Positions 1 to 8,272 of a DNA stretch of 64,000 nucleotides are shown here, one piece after another. Below the pieces are notes generated by a model. The model saw only the letters and a program-made list of their open reading frames with translations. It ran no database searches and was not told where the DNA came from. Origin of the DNA: Clostridia bacterium (GTDB lineage: Bacteria > Bacillota > Clostridia > Christensenellales > Aristaeellaceae). Numbering within the stretch: position 1 is the stretch's first letter; every line of letters starts with the position of its first letter. The stretch covers positions 1 through 64,000 of the forward strand of contig JAFRNK010000124.1 in the NCBI GenBank assembly GCA_017430225.1, read 5' to 3'. A program made the translations under genes and the position numbers.

Positions 1-551
<551 letters not shown>

Positions 552-591
552 TTATTCGTTCATATTTGGTGATTTGCATTTTTATTTGAAA

Positions 592-606
592 GCGGGGATG
601 CCCCGC
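592..606 (-). terminator. Short GC hairpin between grpE and dnaK
   Basis: A GCGGGG/CCCCGC stem with a 3-nt loop lies in the grpE-dnaK gap, followed on the minus strand by TTTC. It is too short to be a strong terminator. It could be a weak attenuator or an mRNA processing or stability element that sets the DnaK:GrpE ratio. That role is inferred only. Confidence 0.3.
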
Positions 607-618
607 GTTTCAGCGATG

Positions 619-1200
619 TTATTCGGGAACTACCTTGACCATGGCGGTCCTCAGTACGTAGTTGCCCATCTTGTAGCCCTTCTGCAGGACCTGGCAGACG
701 GTGCCCTTTTCGCCGTCTTCCGGCGTGCCCTGCATGACGGCGTTTTCAAGGTTCGGGTCAAAGGGTTCGCCCTGGCGGTCGATCACGGTGACACCGCGCT
801 TTTCCATCAGGTCGTTGAGCTGCTTGAGCACCATTTCGACGCCGGTGTGCAGCTTATCGTCCGTGGTTTCGATGCCGACCGCACGCTCGAGGTTGTCGAT
901 GACCGGCAGCAGGCTCGCGATCACATCGCGTCCGCCCTCTTCGTAGGCGTCCGCCCTTACGGACTGGTTGCGCTTGCGGAAGTTGTCAAAGTCCGCCTGC
1001 ACGCGCTGGGCGAGGTTCAGATACTCTTCCGCCTTTTGCCGTGAAGCTTCCAGCAGGGGTTTCAGGTCGAGCACGCTTTCGGTTTCTTCAGCGGCTTCTT
1101 CGGGAACGGCGTTCTCCTCGGGCGCTTCTTCGCGCTGCTCGTTTTCCGGCTTCTTGCCGTTCTCGCTGTCCTTGAATTTCTTCTTCATGTCGTCCTCCAT
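619..1200 (-). CDS. grpE: Nucleotide exchange factor GrpE
   Basis: GrpE releases ADP from DnaK. The 193-residue product has an acidic, Glu/Ala-rich, low-complexity N-terminus (about residues 1-45), a long helical region (about 45-110) and the compact C-terminal beta domain typical of the family (VDRQGEPFDPNLENAVMQ region). It sits one base after hrcA and before dnaK, in the usual Clostridia order. A GGAGGTGA ribosome binding site inside the end of hrcA precedes the ATG at 1200; a second in-frame ATG at 1188 is also possible. It shares the CIRCE/HrcA-controlled promoter. Confidence 0.95.
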   Translation of the reverse strand: MEDDMKKKFKDSENGKKPENEQREEAPEENAVPEEAAEETESVLDLKPLLEASRQKAEEYLNLAQRVQADFDNFRKRNQSVRADAYEEGGRDVIASLLPVIDNLERAVGIETTDDKLHTGVEMVLKQLNDLMEKRGVTVIDRQGEPFDPNLENAVMQGTPEDGEKGTVCQVLQKGYKMGNYVLRTAMVKVVPE

Positions 1201-1201
1201 T

Positions 1202-2221
1202 TTATCTCACCTCCGCAAACAGGTTGGTCATGCGCCGGCTGATCGTATACAGTGTCCTGATCACCTGCGCGTAGGGCATTCTCATGGGTCCGATCACGCC
1301 CAGGCTGCCGCGGCAGCCGCCGTAGTTGAAGCAGGCGTTCACCACGCTGCAGTCGGCCATGTCCGGCCGTCCGAGCTCGTCGCCGATGCGCACGCTGATC
1401 GGCTGTTCGCCTGCGCACATGAGGCTGATCAGCTGATCCCTAATCTCCAGCGTCGAGAGGAAAGCGCGGGCTTTCTCCAGGTCGCTGAATTCCGGATAGT
1501 TCAGGATGTTGTGCGCGCCTTCCATGGCGATGCTGTCTTCAGAGGCCTGTTTGGCCATCTGCGCCGCGAGGTCGCGCACACCCATCAGCACGCGCTGGTC
1601 CGCGCCGCCCCTGGCTGCGTAAGCGTCCAGCATCACCTGTACGTCCCTCAGCGTATGCCCGGCCAGGTTTTCGGTCAGCATGCGGCTGATTGCGTACAAG
1701 GCGTCCATGTCCAGCTGCCGGCTCACGTGGATCACCGTGTCGCGGACGATGCCGCTGTCGGTGACGATGACCAGCAGGGCTGAATCGCCCGGCATGGGGA
1801 CCAGCTGCAGGGTGGCGATGCGCATGGCCGGCTGTCCGGGCAGAATGGCGACCGCCGTCAGGTGGGTCAGGTTGCTCACAGCCTGAACGGCTGTCTTGAC
1901 GATATCCTCCATCTGGAGCGCTTTCTCGTCAAAGTAGCTGCTGACTTCCTCGTCGGTCGGATCCTCGTCTTCCATCGCGGCCATCAGTCGGTCTACATAC
2001 AGCCGGTAGGCCTTGCCGCTGGGCACGCGTCCGGCGGATACGTGGGGCTGTTCCAGATACCCGAGCTCCGTGAGGTCGCTCATCTCGTTGCGGATCGTGG
2101 CGGGGGAGACGCCGATGTCGTGCCGGCGGGTAATCGTCCTGCTGCCGATCGGAGCGGCGGTTTCGATATAGTCATCGATAATCGCGCTCAGGATGCGCAG
2201 TTTCCGCTCGTCCAGCACCAC
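1202..2221 (-). CDS. hrcA: Heat-inducible transcription repressor HrcA
   Basis: HrcA binds CIRCE and represses the dnaK operon and its own gene. The product (about 340 aa) opens with the winged helix-turn-helix seen in the family (LDERKLRILSAIIDDYIETA, then GSRTI and SPATIRNEMSDLTELGYLEQPH) and ends with the conserved GPMRMPYAQVI segment. Start choice is unusual. The strong GGAAGGAG at 2231-2238 directly abuts an ATG at 2230, which leaves no spacing, whereas the GTG at 2221 lies 9 nt away and gives the usual MVLDERK start. A longer frame from an ATG at 2266 would begin inside CIRCE and is unlikely. First gene of the operon. Confidence 0.93.
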   Translation of the reverse strand: MVLDERKLRILSAIIDDYIETAAPIGSRTITRRHDIGVSPATIRNEMSDLTELGYLEQPHVSAGRVPSGKAYRLYVDRLMAAMEDEDPTDEEVSSYFDEKALQMEDIVKTAVQAVSNLTHLTAVAILPGQPAMRIATLQLVPMPGDSALLVIVTDSGIVRDTVIHVSRQLDMDALYAISRMLTENLAGHTLRDVQVMLDAYAARGGADQRVLMGVRDLAAQMAKQASEDSIAMEGAHNILNYPEFSDLEKARAFLSTLEIRDQLISLMCAGEQPISVRIGDELGRPDMADCSVVNACFNYGGCRGSLGVIGPMRMPYAQVIRTLYTISRRMTNLFAEVR

Positions 2222-2259
2222 ATTTGTCATCTCCTTCCGCGGTTCTTTCTTCTTCGTTG

Positions 2260-2286
2260 TTAGCACTCAACGATGACGAGTGCTAA
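2260..2286. promoter_or_regulatory. CIRCE operator for HrcA
   Basis: A perfect consensus CIRCE: TTAGCACTC, 9-nt spacer, GAGTGCTAA. It is extended by one more base pair on each side (2259 and 2287). It lies 11 nt downstream of the -10 box of the hrcA promoter, over the likely transcription start, as expected for repression by HrcA. Confidence 0.97.
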
Positions 2287-2297
2287 CAACCATGGAA

Positions 2298-2326
2298 AAT
2301 ATAACACAGAGTATGGGGTTTGTCAA
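2298..2326 (-). promoter_or_regulatory. Sigma-A promoter of the hrcA-grpE-dnaK operon
   Basis: On the minus strand TTGACA (2321-2326) and TATATT (2298-2303) are separated by 17 nt. It is located directly upstream of CIRCE. Confidence 0.9.
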
Positions 2327-2451
2327 TAGGAAAAAAACAAATTCGGACAATTAATCATTTTTATAATATATAATATGAAAAAGATTTGCGGAATTCTCCG
2401 GAATCATGTATCATGATACTGGATTCTGTATGATATCAGGGGTGATGATCC

Positions 2452-3174
2452 TTGGATGAAATGAAGCGTTATGCGTTCGTCACAGGCTGTGATCATGGAC
2501 TCGGCCTGACACTGGCGGAACAGCTCGTACACCGCGGCTATACCGTAGCCGCCTGCAGGATCGACGAGCAGGAAAAGCAGATCGACGCGCTGGCGGAACG
2601 CTGGCCCGGGCAGGTGATTATCCTGCCCCTGGATATATCCAGCGACGGGAGCGTACGTAAAGCCGCTGCAGAGCTGCCCTTTCCGGGGCTCGACCTGCTG
2701 ATCAACAACGCGGGGATTCTGGGACATATGGATGACGGGCCGGACGACGCGCTGGACTTTGAACTCATGCAGAAGGTCATCAACGTGAACGCTGTCGGTA
2801 CGCTGCGCGTGACGGCTGCCCTGCTCCCGCTGCTGGAAAAAGGGAACGGCAAAACGGTCGTCAATATTTCTTCTGAAGCCGGCAGCATCACGGACTGCGA
2901 GCGCGTCGGGTGGTTCGGCTATTGCATGTCGAAAGCGGCGAACAATATGCAAGGCGCTCTGATCCATAACACACTTCGGAAGATGGGCGGGCGGGTGTTC
3001 CAGATCCACCCCGGGCATGTGGCGACCTACATGCGCGGGCATCTGGATACGACGGCCCGCATCACGCCGGACATTTCTGCCGCGGGCATCCTGAAAACCG
3101 TGCTGGACGTAGACCATGAGACGGAGGAACGCCCGCTGTATCTGGACTATCAGGGAAACAGGCTGCCGTGGTGA
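2452..3174 (+). CDS. SDR family NAD(P)-dependent oxidoreductase
   Basis: Classical short-chain dehydrogenase of 240 aa. The cofactor motif TGCDHGLG is at residues 11-18, NNAG at 85-88, the catalytic Ser at about 140-141 (VVNISSEAG) and the YxxxK pair at Tyr157/Lys161. The substrate cannot be deduced. It starts with TTG at 2452 preceded by AGGGG at 7-nt spacing; an ATG three codons later is the alternative. It appears to be a single-gene unit, divergent from hrcA and upstream of the SCIFF locus, from which it is separated by a structured intergenic element and a separate promoter. Confidence 0.88.
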   Translation: MDEMKRYAFVTGCDHGLGLTLAEQLVHRGYTVAACRIDEQEKQIDALAERWPGQVIILPLDISSDGSVRKAAAELPFPGLDLLINNAGILGHMDDGPDDALDFELMQKVINVNAVGTLRVTAALLPLLEKGNGKTVVNISSEAGSITDCERVGWFGYCMSKAANNMQGALIHNTLRKMGGRVFQIHPGHVATYMRGHLDTTARITPDISAAGILKTVLDVDHETEERPLYLDYQGNRLPW

Positions 3175-3227
3175 TGGTCGTGTTATTGATCCCCCAACAA
3201 ATTCCTGAGTCATCTGCGACATTCTAA

Positions 3228-3315
3228 GCGGCGGTATACTGTGTCACGAAACCTCGCCGTACCTTCGGGTACGCCTTCAGTTCCGTTCCTTGTCTCCCAC
3301 CACTTATAACGCCGC
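3228..3315. repeat. 88-bp structured intergenic element with terminal inverted repeats
   Basis: An 11-bp inverted repeat with one mismatch (GCGGCGGTATA at 3228-3238, TATAACGCCGC at 3305-3315) encloses a perfect CGTACC-TTCG-GGTACG hairpin (3258-3273). No reading frame is convincing. It could be a dispersed MITE-like repeat or a structured RNA. No second copy exists in this window, so repeat status is inference. Confidence 0.4.
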
Positions 3316-3357
3316 ATCTTGATTCACGAATTCATTGGCGGACCAATAACGTTTCAC

Positions 3358-3386
3358 TTGACATCCTGCCAATGATTTTGTAAAAT
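3358..3386 (+). promoter_or_regulatory. Sigma-A promoter for the SCIFF gene
   Basis: TTGACA (3358-3363), 17-nt spacer, TAAAAT (3381-3386), ending 32 nt before the SCIFF start codon. Confidence 0.8.
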
Positions 3387-3418
3387 ACCGTTGTACCCTA
3401 TGAAAGGAGGATGTCCAA

Positions 3419-3571
3419 ATGGCTCATATTCAAACTCTTCCGACCCGGGATCTGTGCGAAAGCGCGAAGAACGGTGGCTGCGGCGAGTGCCAGACCTCTT
3501 GCCAGTCCGCGTGCAAAACCAGCTGCGGTATCGCCAACCAGAAATGCGAAAATCAGAAGTCTGACAAATAA
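3419..3571 (+). CDS. scfA: SCIFF (six cysteines in forty-five) ribosomal peptide
   Basis: A 50-residue peptide precursor, nearly universal in Clostridia, that a radical SAM enzyme modifies by installing a thioether cross-link. The core GGCGECQTSCQSACKTSC with a further Cys seven residues later matches the family: Cys21, 24, 28, 32, 36 and 43. An additional Cys13 lies in the leader (RDLCES). The start at 3419 is set by AAAGGAGG at 8-nt spacing; an ATG at 3411 is in another frame and abuts the Shine-Dalgarno. The maturase follows after a hairpin. The biological role of SCIFF is not settled. Confidence 0.95.
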   Translation: MAHIQTLPTRDLCESAKNGGCGECQTSCQSACKTSCGIANQKCENQKSDK

Positions 3572-3588
3572 TTAAATCCTAAAGCAAC

Positions 3589-3625
3589 ACCCGCATGTAT
3601 AATTTTATATATGCGGGTCTTGTTT
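3589..3625 (+). terminator. Terminator-like hairpin between SCIFF and its maturase
   Basis: ACCCGCAT (3589-3596) pairs perfectly with ATGCGGGT (3611-3618), with four more pairs inside (one G-U) and an AATTTT loop, followed by CTTGTTT. It is probably a leaky terminator that lowers maturase transcription relative to the peptide. It also argues against an early maturase start at 3611, which would lie in the stem. Confidence 0.6.
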
Positions 3626-3670
3626 CATATAGCCAAATCCAATCAGTATATAATCGGGAGAAACAGATAC

Positions 3671-5050
3671 ATGCTGCATCAGTATCGGCTCAATGGCCGG
3701 AATATCGTGCTGGACACCTGCTCAGGGGCGGTCCATGTGGTCGATGACCTCGCCTATGAGGTCATCAGCCGCTTTGAAACGCAGAGCGCGGACGAAATCG
3801 TCGCTGCGCTCCGGGACCGTTATCCCGAAAGCGAGATTCGCGAGTGCGCGGACGAGGTCGGCCAGCTGAAAGCCGCCGGACGGCTGTTCAGCCCGGATAC
3901 CTTTGCGCCGATCGCCGGTGAACTGAAGGCGCGCACAGCGGGCGTCGTCAAGGCGCTCTGCCTGCACGTGGCGCATACCTGCAACCTGAACTGCAGCTAC
4001 TGCTTCGCCAGCCAGGGCCGCTATCACGGCGAACGCGCGCTCATGTCCTTTGAGACCGGCAAAAAGGCGCTGGACTTCCTGGTCGTGAACTCGGGCAGCC
4101 GGAAGCATTTGGAAGTGGACTTTTTCGGTGGCGAGCCGCTGATGAATTTTGACGTGGTGAAGCAGTTGGTCGCTTACGCCCGCAGCATCGAGAAAGCCGC
4201 AGGCAAACAGTTCCGCTTCACCCTGACCACCAACGGCATGAATATCGACGACGACGTGATCGACTTCTGCAACCGCGAATGCCACAACGTGGTGCTGAGC
4301 CTGGATGGGCGCAAGGAGATCCACGACTTCGCGCGCGTGGACTACCAGGGCCGTGGCAGTTTCGACCGCGTGGTGCCCAAATTCCAGCGCCTGGTGGAAA
4401 AGCGCGGCGGGAAGAGCTATTATATGCGCGGCACCTTTACGCACCGGAATCCGGACTTCCTGAAAGATATCCAGACGATGCTCGACTTGGGCTTCACGGA
4501 ACTCAGCATGGAGCCGGTGGTCTGCGCGCCGGATGATCCCGCGGCGCTGACGCCGGACGACCTGGAGATCGTCAAGCAGCAGTACGAGGAGCTGGCGCTC
4601 CTGATGGAACGCCGCCGCCGCGAGGGCCGGCCGTTCACTTTCTATCATTATATGATCGATCTTTCGGGCGGTCCGTGTATCTACAAGCGTGTGTCCGGCT
4701 GCGGCTCAGGCACGGAATACCTGGCGGTCACACCGACCGGCGACTTGTATCCCTGCCACCAGTTCGTGGGCGAGGAGCGCTTCCGCCTGGGCAGCCTGGA
4801 CGAAGGGCTGACGAAGCCTGAGATCCAGGCCGAGTTTGCGAATACCAACGTGTATACGCGGCCCGAATGCCGCGATTGCTGGGCGCGCCTGTACTGCGCG
4901 GGCGGCTGCGCGGCCAACGCCTGGCACGCTACCGGCAGCATCAACGGCGTGTACAAGGCCGGGTGCGAGCTCTTCCGCAAGCGCATGGAGTGCGCGATCT
5001 GGCTGGAAGCGATGCGGCTCTCGGATTCCGAAGATGAACACGCCGATTGA
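3671..5050 (+). CDS. scfB: SCIFF maturase, radical SAM/SPASM peptide thioether synthase
   Basis: The radical SAM motif CNLNCSYC gives Cys104, Cys108 and Cys111 in the 459-aa product, which bind the 4Fe-4S cluster that cleaves S-adenosylmethionine. A C-terminal SPASM/twitch region rich in Cys (CGSGTEYLAVTPTGDLYPCH, then CRDCWARLYCAGGCA) binds auxiliary clusters. The N-terminus (LNGRNIVLDTCSGAVHVVDD) is the peptide-recognition region of SCIFF maturases. The ATG at 3671 was chosen over 3611 because GGGAG lies 10 nt upstream, the family begins here, and 3611 falls in a hairpin. It forms thioether bonds in the adjacent SCIFF peptide. The 3' end overlaps the next gene by 17 nt. Confidence 0.95.
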   Translation: MLHQYRLNGRNIVLDTCSGAVHVVDDLAYEVISRFETQSADEIVAALRDRYPESEIRECADEVGQLKAAGRLFSPDTFAPIAGELKARTAGVVKALCLHVAHTCNLNCSYCFASQGRYHGERALMSFETGKKALDFLVVNSGSRKHLEVDFFGGEPLMNFDVVKQLVAYARSIEKAAGKQFRFTLTTNGMNIDDDVIDFCNRECHNVVLSLDGRKEIHDFARVDYQGRGSFDRVVPKFQRLVEKRGGKSYYMRGTFTHRNPDFLKDIQTMLDLGFTELSMEPVVCAPDDPAALTPDDLEIVKQQYEELALLMERRRREGRPFTFYHYMIDLSGGPCIYKRVSGCGSGTEYLAVTPTGDLYPCHQFVGEERFRLGSLDEGLTKPEIQAEFANTNVYTRPECRDCWARLYCAGGCAANAWHATGSINGVYKAGCELFRKRMECAIWLEAMRLSDSEDEHAD

Positions 5051-6371
5051 CGATTTCGTCCGCGCCTATGCCGACAGCGGCACGATCCGCGGCCACATGC
5101 CGGGGCATAAAGGGCAGGGCACCGGCCCGGAACGCTGGGACATCACTGAGATGACCGGTGCGGACAGCCTGTACGAAGCGGACGGCATCATCCTGGAGAG
5201 CGAAGAAAATGCCGGGAGGCTGTTCGGCAGCGGGATCACCGTTTATTCTGCGGAGGGCTCGTCCCTGAGCATCCGCGCCATGCTGCTGCTGGCATTGCGC
5301 CGACGGAAGCCGGCGGGGGAGAGGCCCTGGCTGCTGGCCGGCCGAAACGCGCACCGGACACTGCTGAGCACAGCGGCACTCCTGGACTTTGATATCCGAT
5401 GGATCACGAATTCGGGAAGCGGCCTTCTTTCATCAGATCTGAATGCTTCGATACTGGAAGAGGCATTATCCCGGGCCAGTACGCCGCCTTTTGCGGTGTA
5501 CCTGACCAGTCCGGACTATCTGGGCGGCGTGGCGGATATCCGCGCGGCAGCGGAGATCTGCCGCGAGTACGGCATATTGCTGCTGGTGGACAACGCCCAC
5601 GGCGCGTACCTGCGTTTTTTATCTGAGTCCCGGCATCCGCTGGACCTTGGCGCGGATCTGTGCGTGGACAGCGCGCACAAGACCCTGCCCGTCCTCACGG
5701 GCGGCGGATATCTGCACGTGTCTTCCCGTCTGGAGGGCGTGACCCGGGCAGACGTGAAAGCCGCCATGAGCCTGTTCGGTTCGACCAGTCCCTCCTACCT
5801 GATCCTCGCATCGCTGGACCGCTGCAACCAACTGTTGGAACGGGAGTTCCCTGCCAAATTGGCGGCTTTCATCCGGCGTATGGACATGATGAAACGCCGT
5901 CTCGTGGAAGCGGGAGTGGTCCTCGAGGGCGACGAGCCGCTCAAGCTGACGATCCGCGCCACGGAGGGCACAGACGGATATGCTATTCAGCGCCTGCTGC
6001 AGGATCGCGGCATCGAGTGTGAGATGGCTGATCCTGATTTCGTGACGCTGATGTTCGCGCCTGTTCAGATGGAGCAGATGAACATGATCGAAGCCGCGCT
6101 GCTGGACGCCGCGCACGGTTGGGCCGGACGCCCGCCGCGCATCCCGCCCCAGCTGCCGGCTCCCGGCGAGTGCGTTATGACCATCCGCGAGGCGATGTTT
6201 TCCCCGCAGGAAGTCCTGCCCCTCCCGGCATGCGTCGGTCGCGTCCTGGCCTCCGATACCACCGGCTGTCCGCCCGCTGTGCCGATTGCGGTGTGCGGTG
6301 AAAAGCTGACGCGGGAGACTGTGGAGCTTTGCGGCTATTACGGGGCGAAGACACTCAGAGTGGTAAAGTGA
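5034..6371 (+). CDS. Orn/Lys/Arg decarboxylase-family PLP enzyme
   Basis: A fold-type I PLP enzyme of 445 aa. The N-terminal GHMPGHKGQ and ADSLYEADGIIL segments and the Schiff-base lysine in DSAHKTLPVLTGG are those of the Orn/Lys/Arg decarboxylase family (YaaO/SpeA group). It lacks the N-terminal wing of the large inducible decarboxylases. Substrate specificity among arginine, lysine and ornithine cannot be read from sequence. The start at 5034 lies inside the end of the SCIFF maturase gene, so the two are probably cotranscribed. No good Shine-Dalgarno is visible, consistent with coupled translation. Confidence 0.88.
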   Translation: MNTPIDDFVRAYADSGTIRGHMPGHKGQGTGPERWDITEMTGADSLYEADGIILESEENAGRLFGSGITVYSAEGSSLSIRAMLLLALRRRKPAGERPWLLAGRNAHRTLLSTAALLDFDIRWITNSGSGLLSSDLNASILEEALSRASTPPFAVYLTSPDYLGGVADIRAAAEICREYGILLLVDNAHGAYLRFLSESRHPLDLGADLCVDSAHKTLPVLTGGGYLHVSSRLEGVTRADVKAAMSLFGSTSPSYLILASLDRCNQLLEREFPAKLAAFIRRMDMMKRRLVEAGVVLEGDEPLKLTIRATEGTDGYAIQRLLQDRGIECEMADPDFVTLMFAPVQMEQMNMIEAALLDAAHGWAGRPPRIPPQLPAPGECVMTIREAMFSPQEVLPLPACVGRVLASDTTGCPPAVPIAVCGEKLTRETVELCGYYGAKTLRVVK

Positions 6372-6448
6372 ATTCAGAATTATGAATTCGGAATTGTGAA
6401 AGCTTCTCATCAACTGCCTTCGATTCCGCACTCCGAATCCCGAATTAA
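6370..6448. repeat. Short GAATT-rich intergenic repeat
   Basis: Tandem-like GAATTC/GAATTA units (6370-6396) are followed about 35 nt later by an imperfect inverted copy (CTCCGAATCCCGAATTAA, 6431-6448). This resembles simple intergenic repeats of many Clostridia. It ends 2 nt before the pepT ribosome binding site. Confidence 0.4.
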
Positions 6449-6461
6449 CAGGAGGTTTTCC

Positions 6462-7670
6462 ATGGATTTGATCGAACGTTTTCTGAACTATGTCGCCATC
6501 GACACCTGCAGCGACGAGACCAGCGAGACTTGTCCGTCCACGGCGCATCAGTTTGACTTGGCCAATCTGCTGGTGAAAGAGCTTCAGGCCATGGGCGCCA
6601 AGGACGCGCACGTGGACGAGCATGGTTATGTATATGGCGAGGTGCCCGCTACGACTGAAGGACAGCCGGTCATCGGCCTGATCGCGCACATGGACACCGT
6701 CAACTGCGTCAAGAGCGCGGATATCCATCCCCGGCGCTTCGTCTACGAAGGCGGCGATATCGTCCTGAACGCGGACAAAGGCATTGTCATGCGCGAAAAG
6801 GATTTCGAGGTGCTCAGCCGCCTGCATGGGCATGAACTGATCGTCACCGACGGCACCACGCTGCTTGGCGCGGACGACAAGGCCGGCGTAGCCGAAATCA
6901 TGCAACTGGCAGAGTACCTGCTTGCGCACCCCGAATTCCCGCACGGCACGGTCAGGATCGGGTTCACCCCGGATGAAGAGATCGGACGTGGCGCGGATCT
7001 GTTCGATGTGAAAGGGTTTGCCGCCGACTTCGCCTACACCCTGGACGGTGACGCGGCGGGCGGCATCGAATACGAAAACTTCAATGCCGCCGGCGCGAGG
7101 ATCACGGTGCACGGCCGCAACATCCACCCGGGCAGCGCGAAAAACAAGATGCTGCACGCCTGCAAGGTGGCCATGGAGTTCCATTCCATGCTGCCGGTGC
7201 GCGAAGCGCCTGAAAACACCGAGGGGTATGAGGGCTTCTTCCACCTGACACAGATGAGCGGCAATGAGGAGCAGGCGAACCTGCAGTATATCATCCGCGA
7301 CCACGACCGTGAGAAGTTTGCCGTCAAGAAGGAGCGCGTCGCCAAGATTGCCACGTATCTGAACGACAAATACGGTGCAGGCACTGTCGTTGCCGATGTC
7401 CGTGACCAGTACGAGAATATGAAAGAAATCATCGACCGCAATCCTGAGGTCATTGAGCGTGCCCGTGAGGCCGTCCTCAGCGTCGGTCTGACGCCTTTCA
7501 GCAAGCCTGTGCGCGGCGGTACGGACGGTGCCCGTCTGTGCTACATGGGCCTGCCCTGCCCGAACCTGGGTACCGGCGGCGGCAACTTCCACGGTAATTT
7601 CGAGTACGCGTCCGCGACGGAAATGCGCCAGACGGTCGAGGTGCTGAAGGCGCTGGTCAGGGCGAGATAA
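6462..7670 (+). CDS. pepT: Peptidase T (tripeptide aminopeptidase)
   Basis: An M20 metallopeptidase of 402 aa that removes the N-terminal residue of tripeptides in the cytosol. Zinc-site and catalytic motifs are present: AHMDTV (His76, Asp78), GADDKAG (Asp138/139), TPDEEIG (Glu172/173), and the dimerisation-domain signature NIHPGSAKNKM typical of PepT. Length matches the family (about 405-410). AGGAGG precedes the ATG at 6462; longer in-frame starts fall in an intergenic repeat. The next gene follows after 15 nt. Confidence 0.95.
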   Translation: MDLIERFLNYVAIDTCSDETSETCPSTAHQFDLANLLVKELQAMGAKDAHVDEHGYVYGEVPATTEGQPVIGLIAHMDTVNCVKSADIHPRRFVYEGGDIVLNADKGIVMREKDFEVLSRLHGHELIVTDGTTLLGADDKAGVAEIMQLAEYLLAHPEFPHGTVRIGFTPDEEIGRGADLFDVKGFAADFAYTLDGDAAGGIEYENFNAAGARITVHGRNIHPGSAKNKMLHACKVAMEFHSMLPVREAPENTEGYEGFFHLTQMSGNEEQANLQYIIRDHDREKFAVKKERVAKIATYLNDKYGAGTVVADVRDQYENMKEIIDRNPEVIERAREAVLSVGLTPFSKPVRGGTDGARLCYMGLPCPNLGTGGGNFHGNFEYASATEMRQTVEVLKALVRAR

Positions 7671-7685
7671 ATGCGGGAGTCCGAT

Positions 7686-8258
7686 ATGTCAGAAAACACG
7701 AACAGCTTTGCGAATGAAGCGCCCTTCCTGATACTGACAGGCCGCCTGACCGCCGACGCGCGGATCAGGGCATACCGGTCGAACACCCTGCGTATGATCA
7801 TCATCAGGGTGCTCATCTTCATTGCGGCGCTGCTGGTGATGGATGCCGGTATCAATCTGTATTACGGGCTGCCGGCGTTCGATTTTTCGACCCTCTTTGA
7901 TGGCCCCGTCTTCTGGATCGGGGTGCCGCTGGTGATCATCGTCTATGCGGCAGAGGGCCTCTGGCTGCGCCCGCGAAAGCTTAAAAAGAACCTGATCGAA
8001 CTGTACGGTGATGCGGAGCCCTGGGAGACGAAGCGCGAGTTCTATGAGAAGGGCTTTGTCTACAGGATCGTCAGCAGCAAGAACCCGTCGGACCTCCGCC
8101 TGGAATATGCGGACCTGAGAAAGCTGAAGGTTTATCGCAGGTATATTTTCCTGAAGACGAAGACCGGCAACAAGTTTGCCTTCACCCGGGGCGAGCTTTC
8201 GCCGGAGGATGAGCAGAAAATGATCGACACGCTGCGGGAGCGCAGCGGCGTCAAGTAA
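7686..8258 (+). CDS. YcxB-like membrane protein
   Basis: A 190-aa protein with two hydrophobic segments (about residues 38-57 and 70-92) and a C-terminal cytoplasmic beta-rich domain (YRIVSSKNPSDLRLEYADLRKLKVY, quoted in part) resembling the YcxB-like C-terminal domain. Function unknown. GGGAG lies 6 nt before the ATG at 7686; an ATG at 7671, abutting the pepT stop, is the alternative. It lies between pepT and dnaX in a tight run. Confidence 0.7.
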   Translation: MSENTNSFANEAPFLILTGRLTADARIRAYRSNTLRMIIIRVLIFIAALLVMDAGINLYYGLPAFDFSTLFDGPVFWIGVPLVIIVYAAEGLWLRPRKLKKNLIELYGDAEPWETKREFYEKGFVYRIVSSKNPSDLRLEYADLRKLKVYRRYIFLKTKTGNKFAFTRGELSPEDEQKMIDTLRERSGVK

Positions 8259-8272
8259 GGACAGGTGTAGTC

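Noticed and set aside
5619..7592. A 657-codon minus-strand frame opposite the decarboxylase and pepT
   Set aside because: Crosses an intergenic repeat and two recognised genes; no motif of its own.
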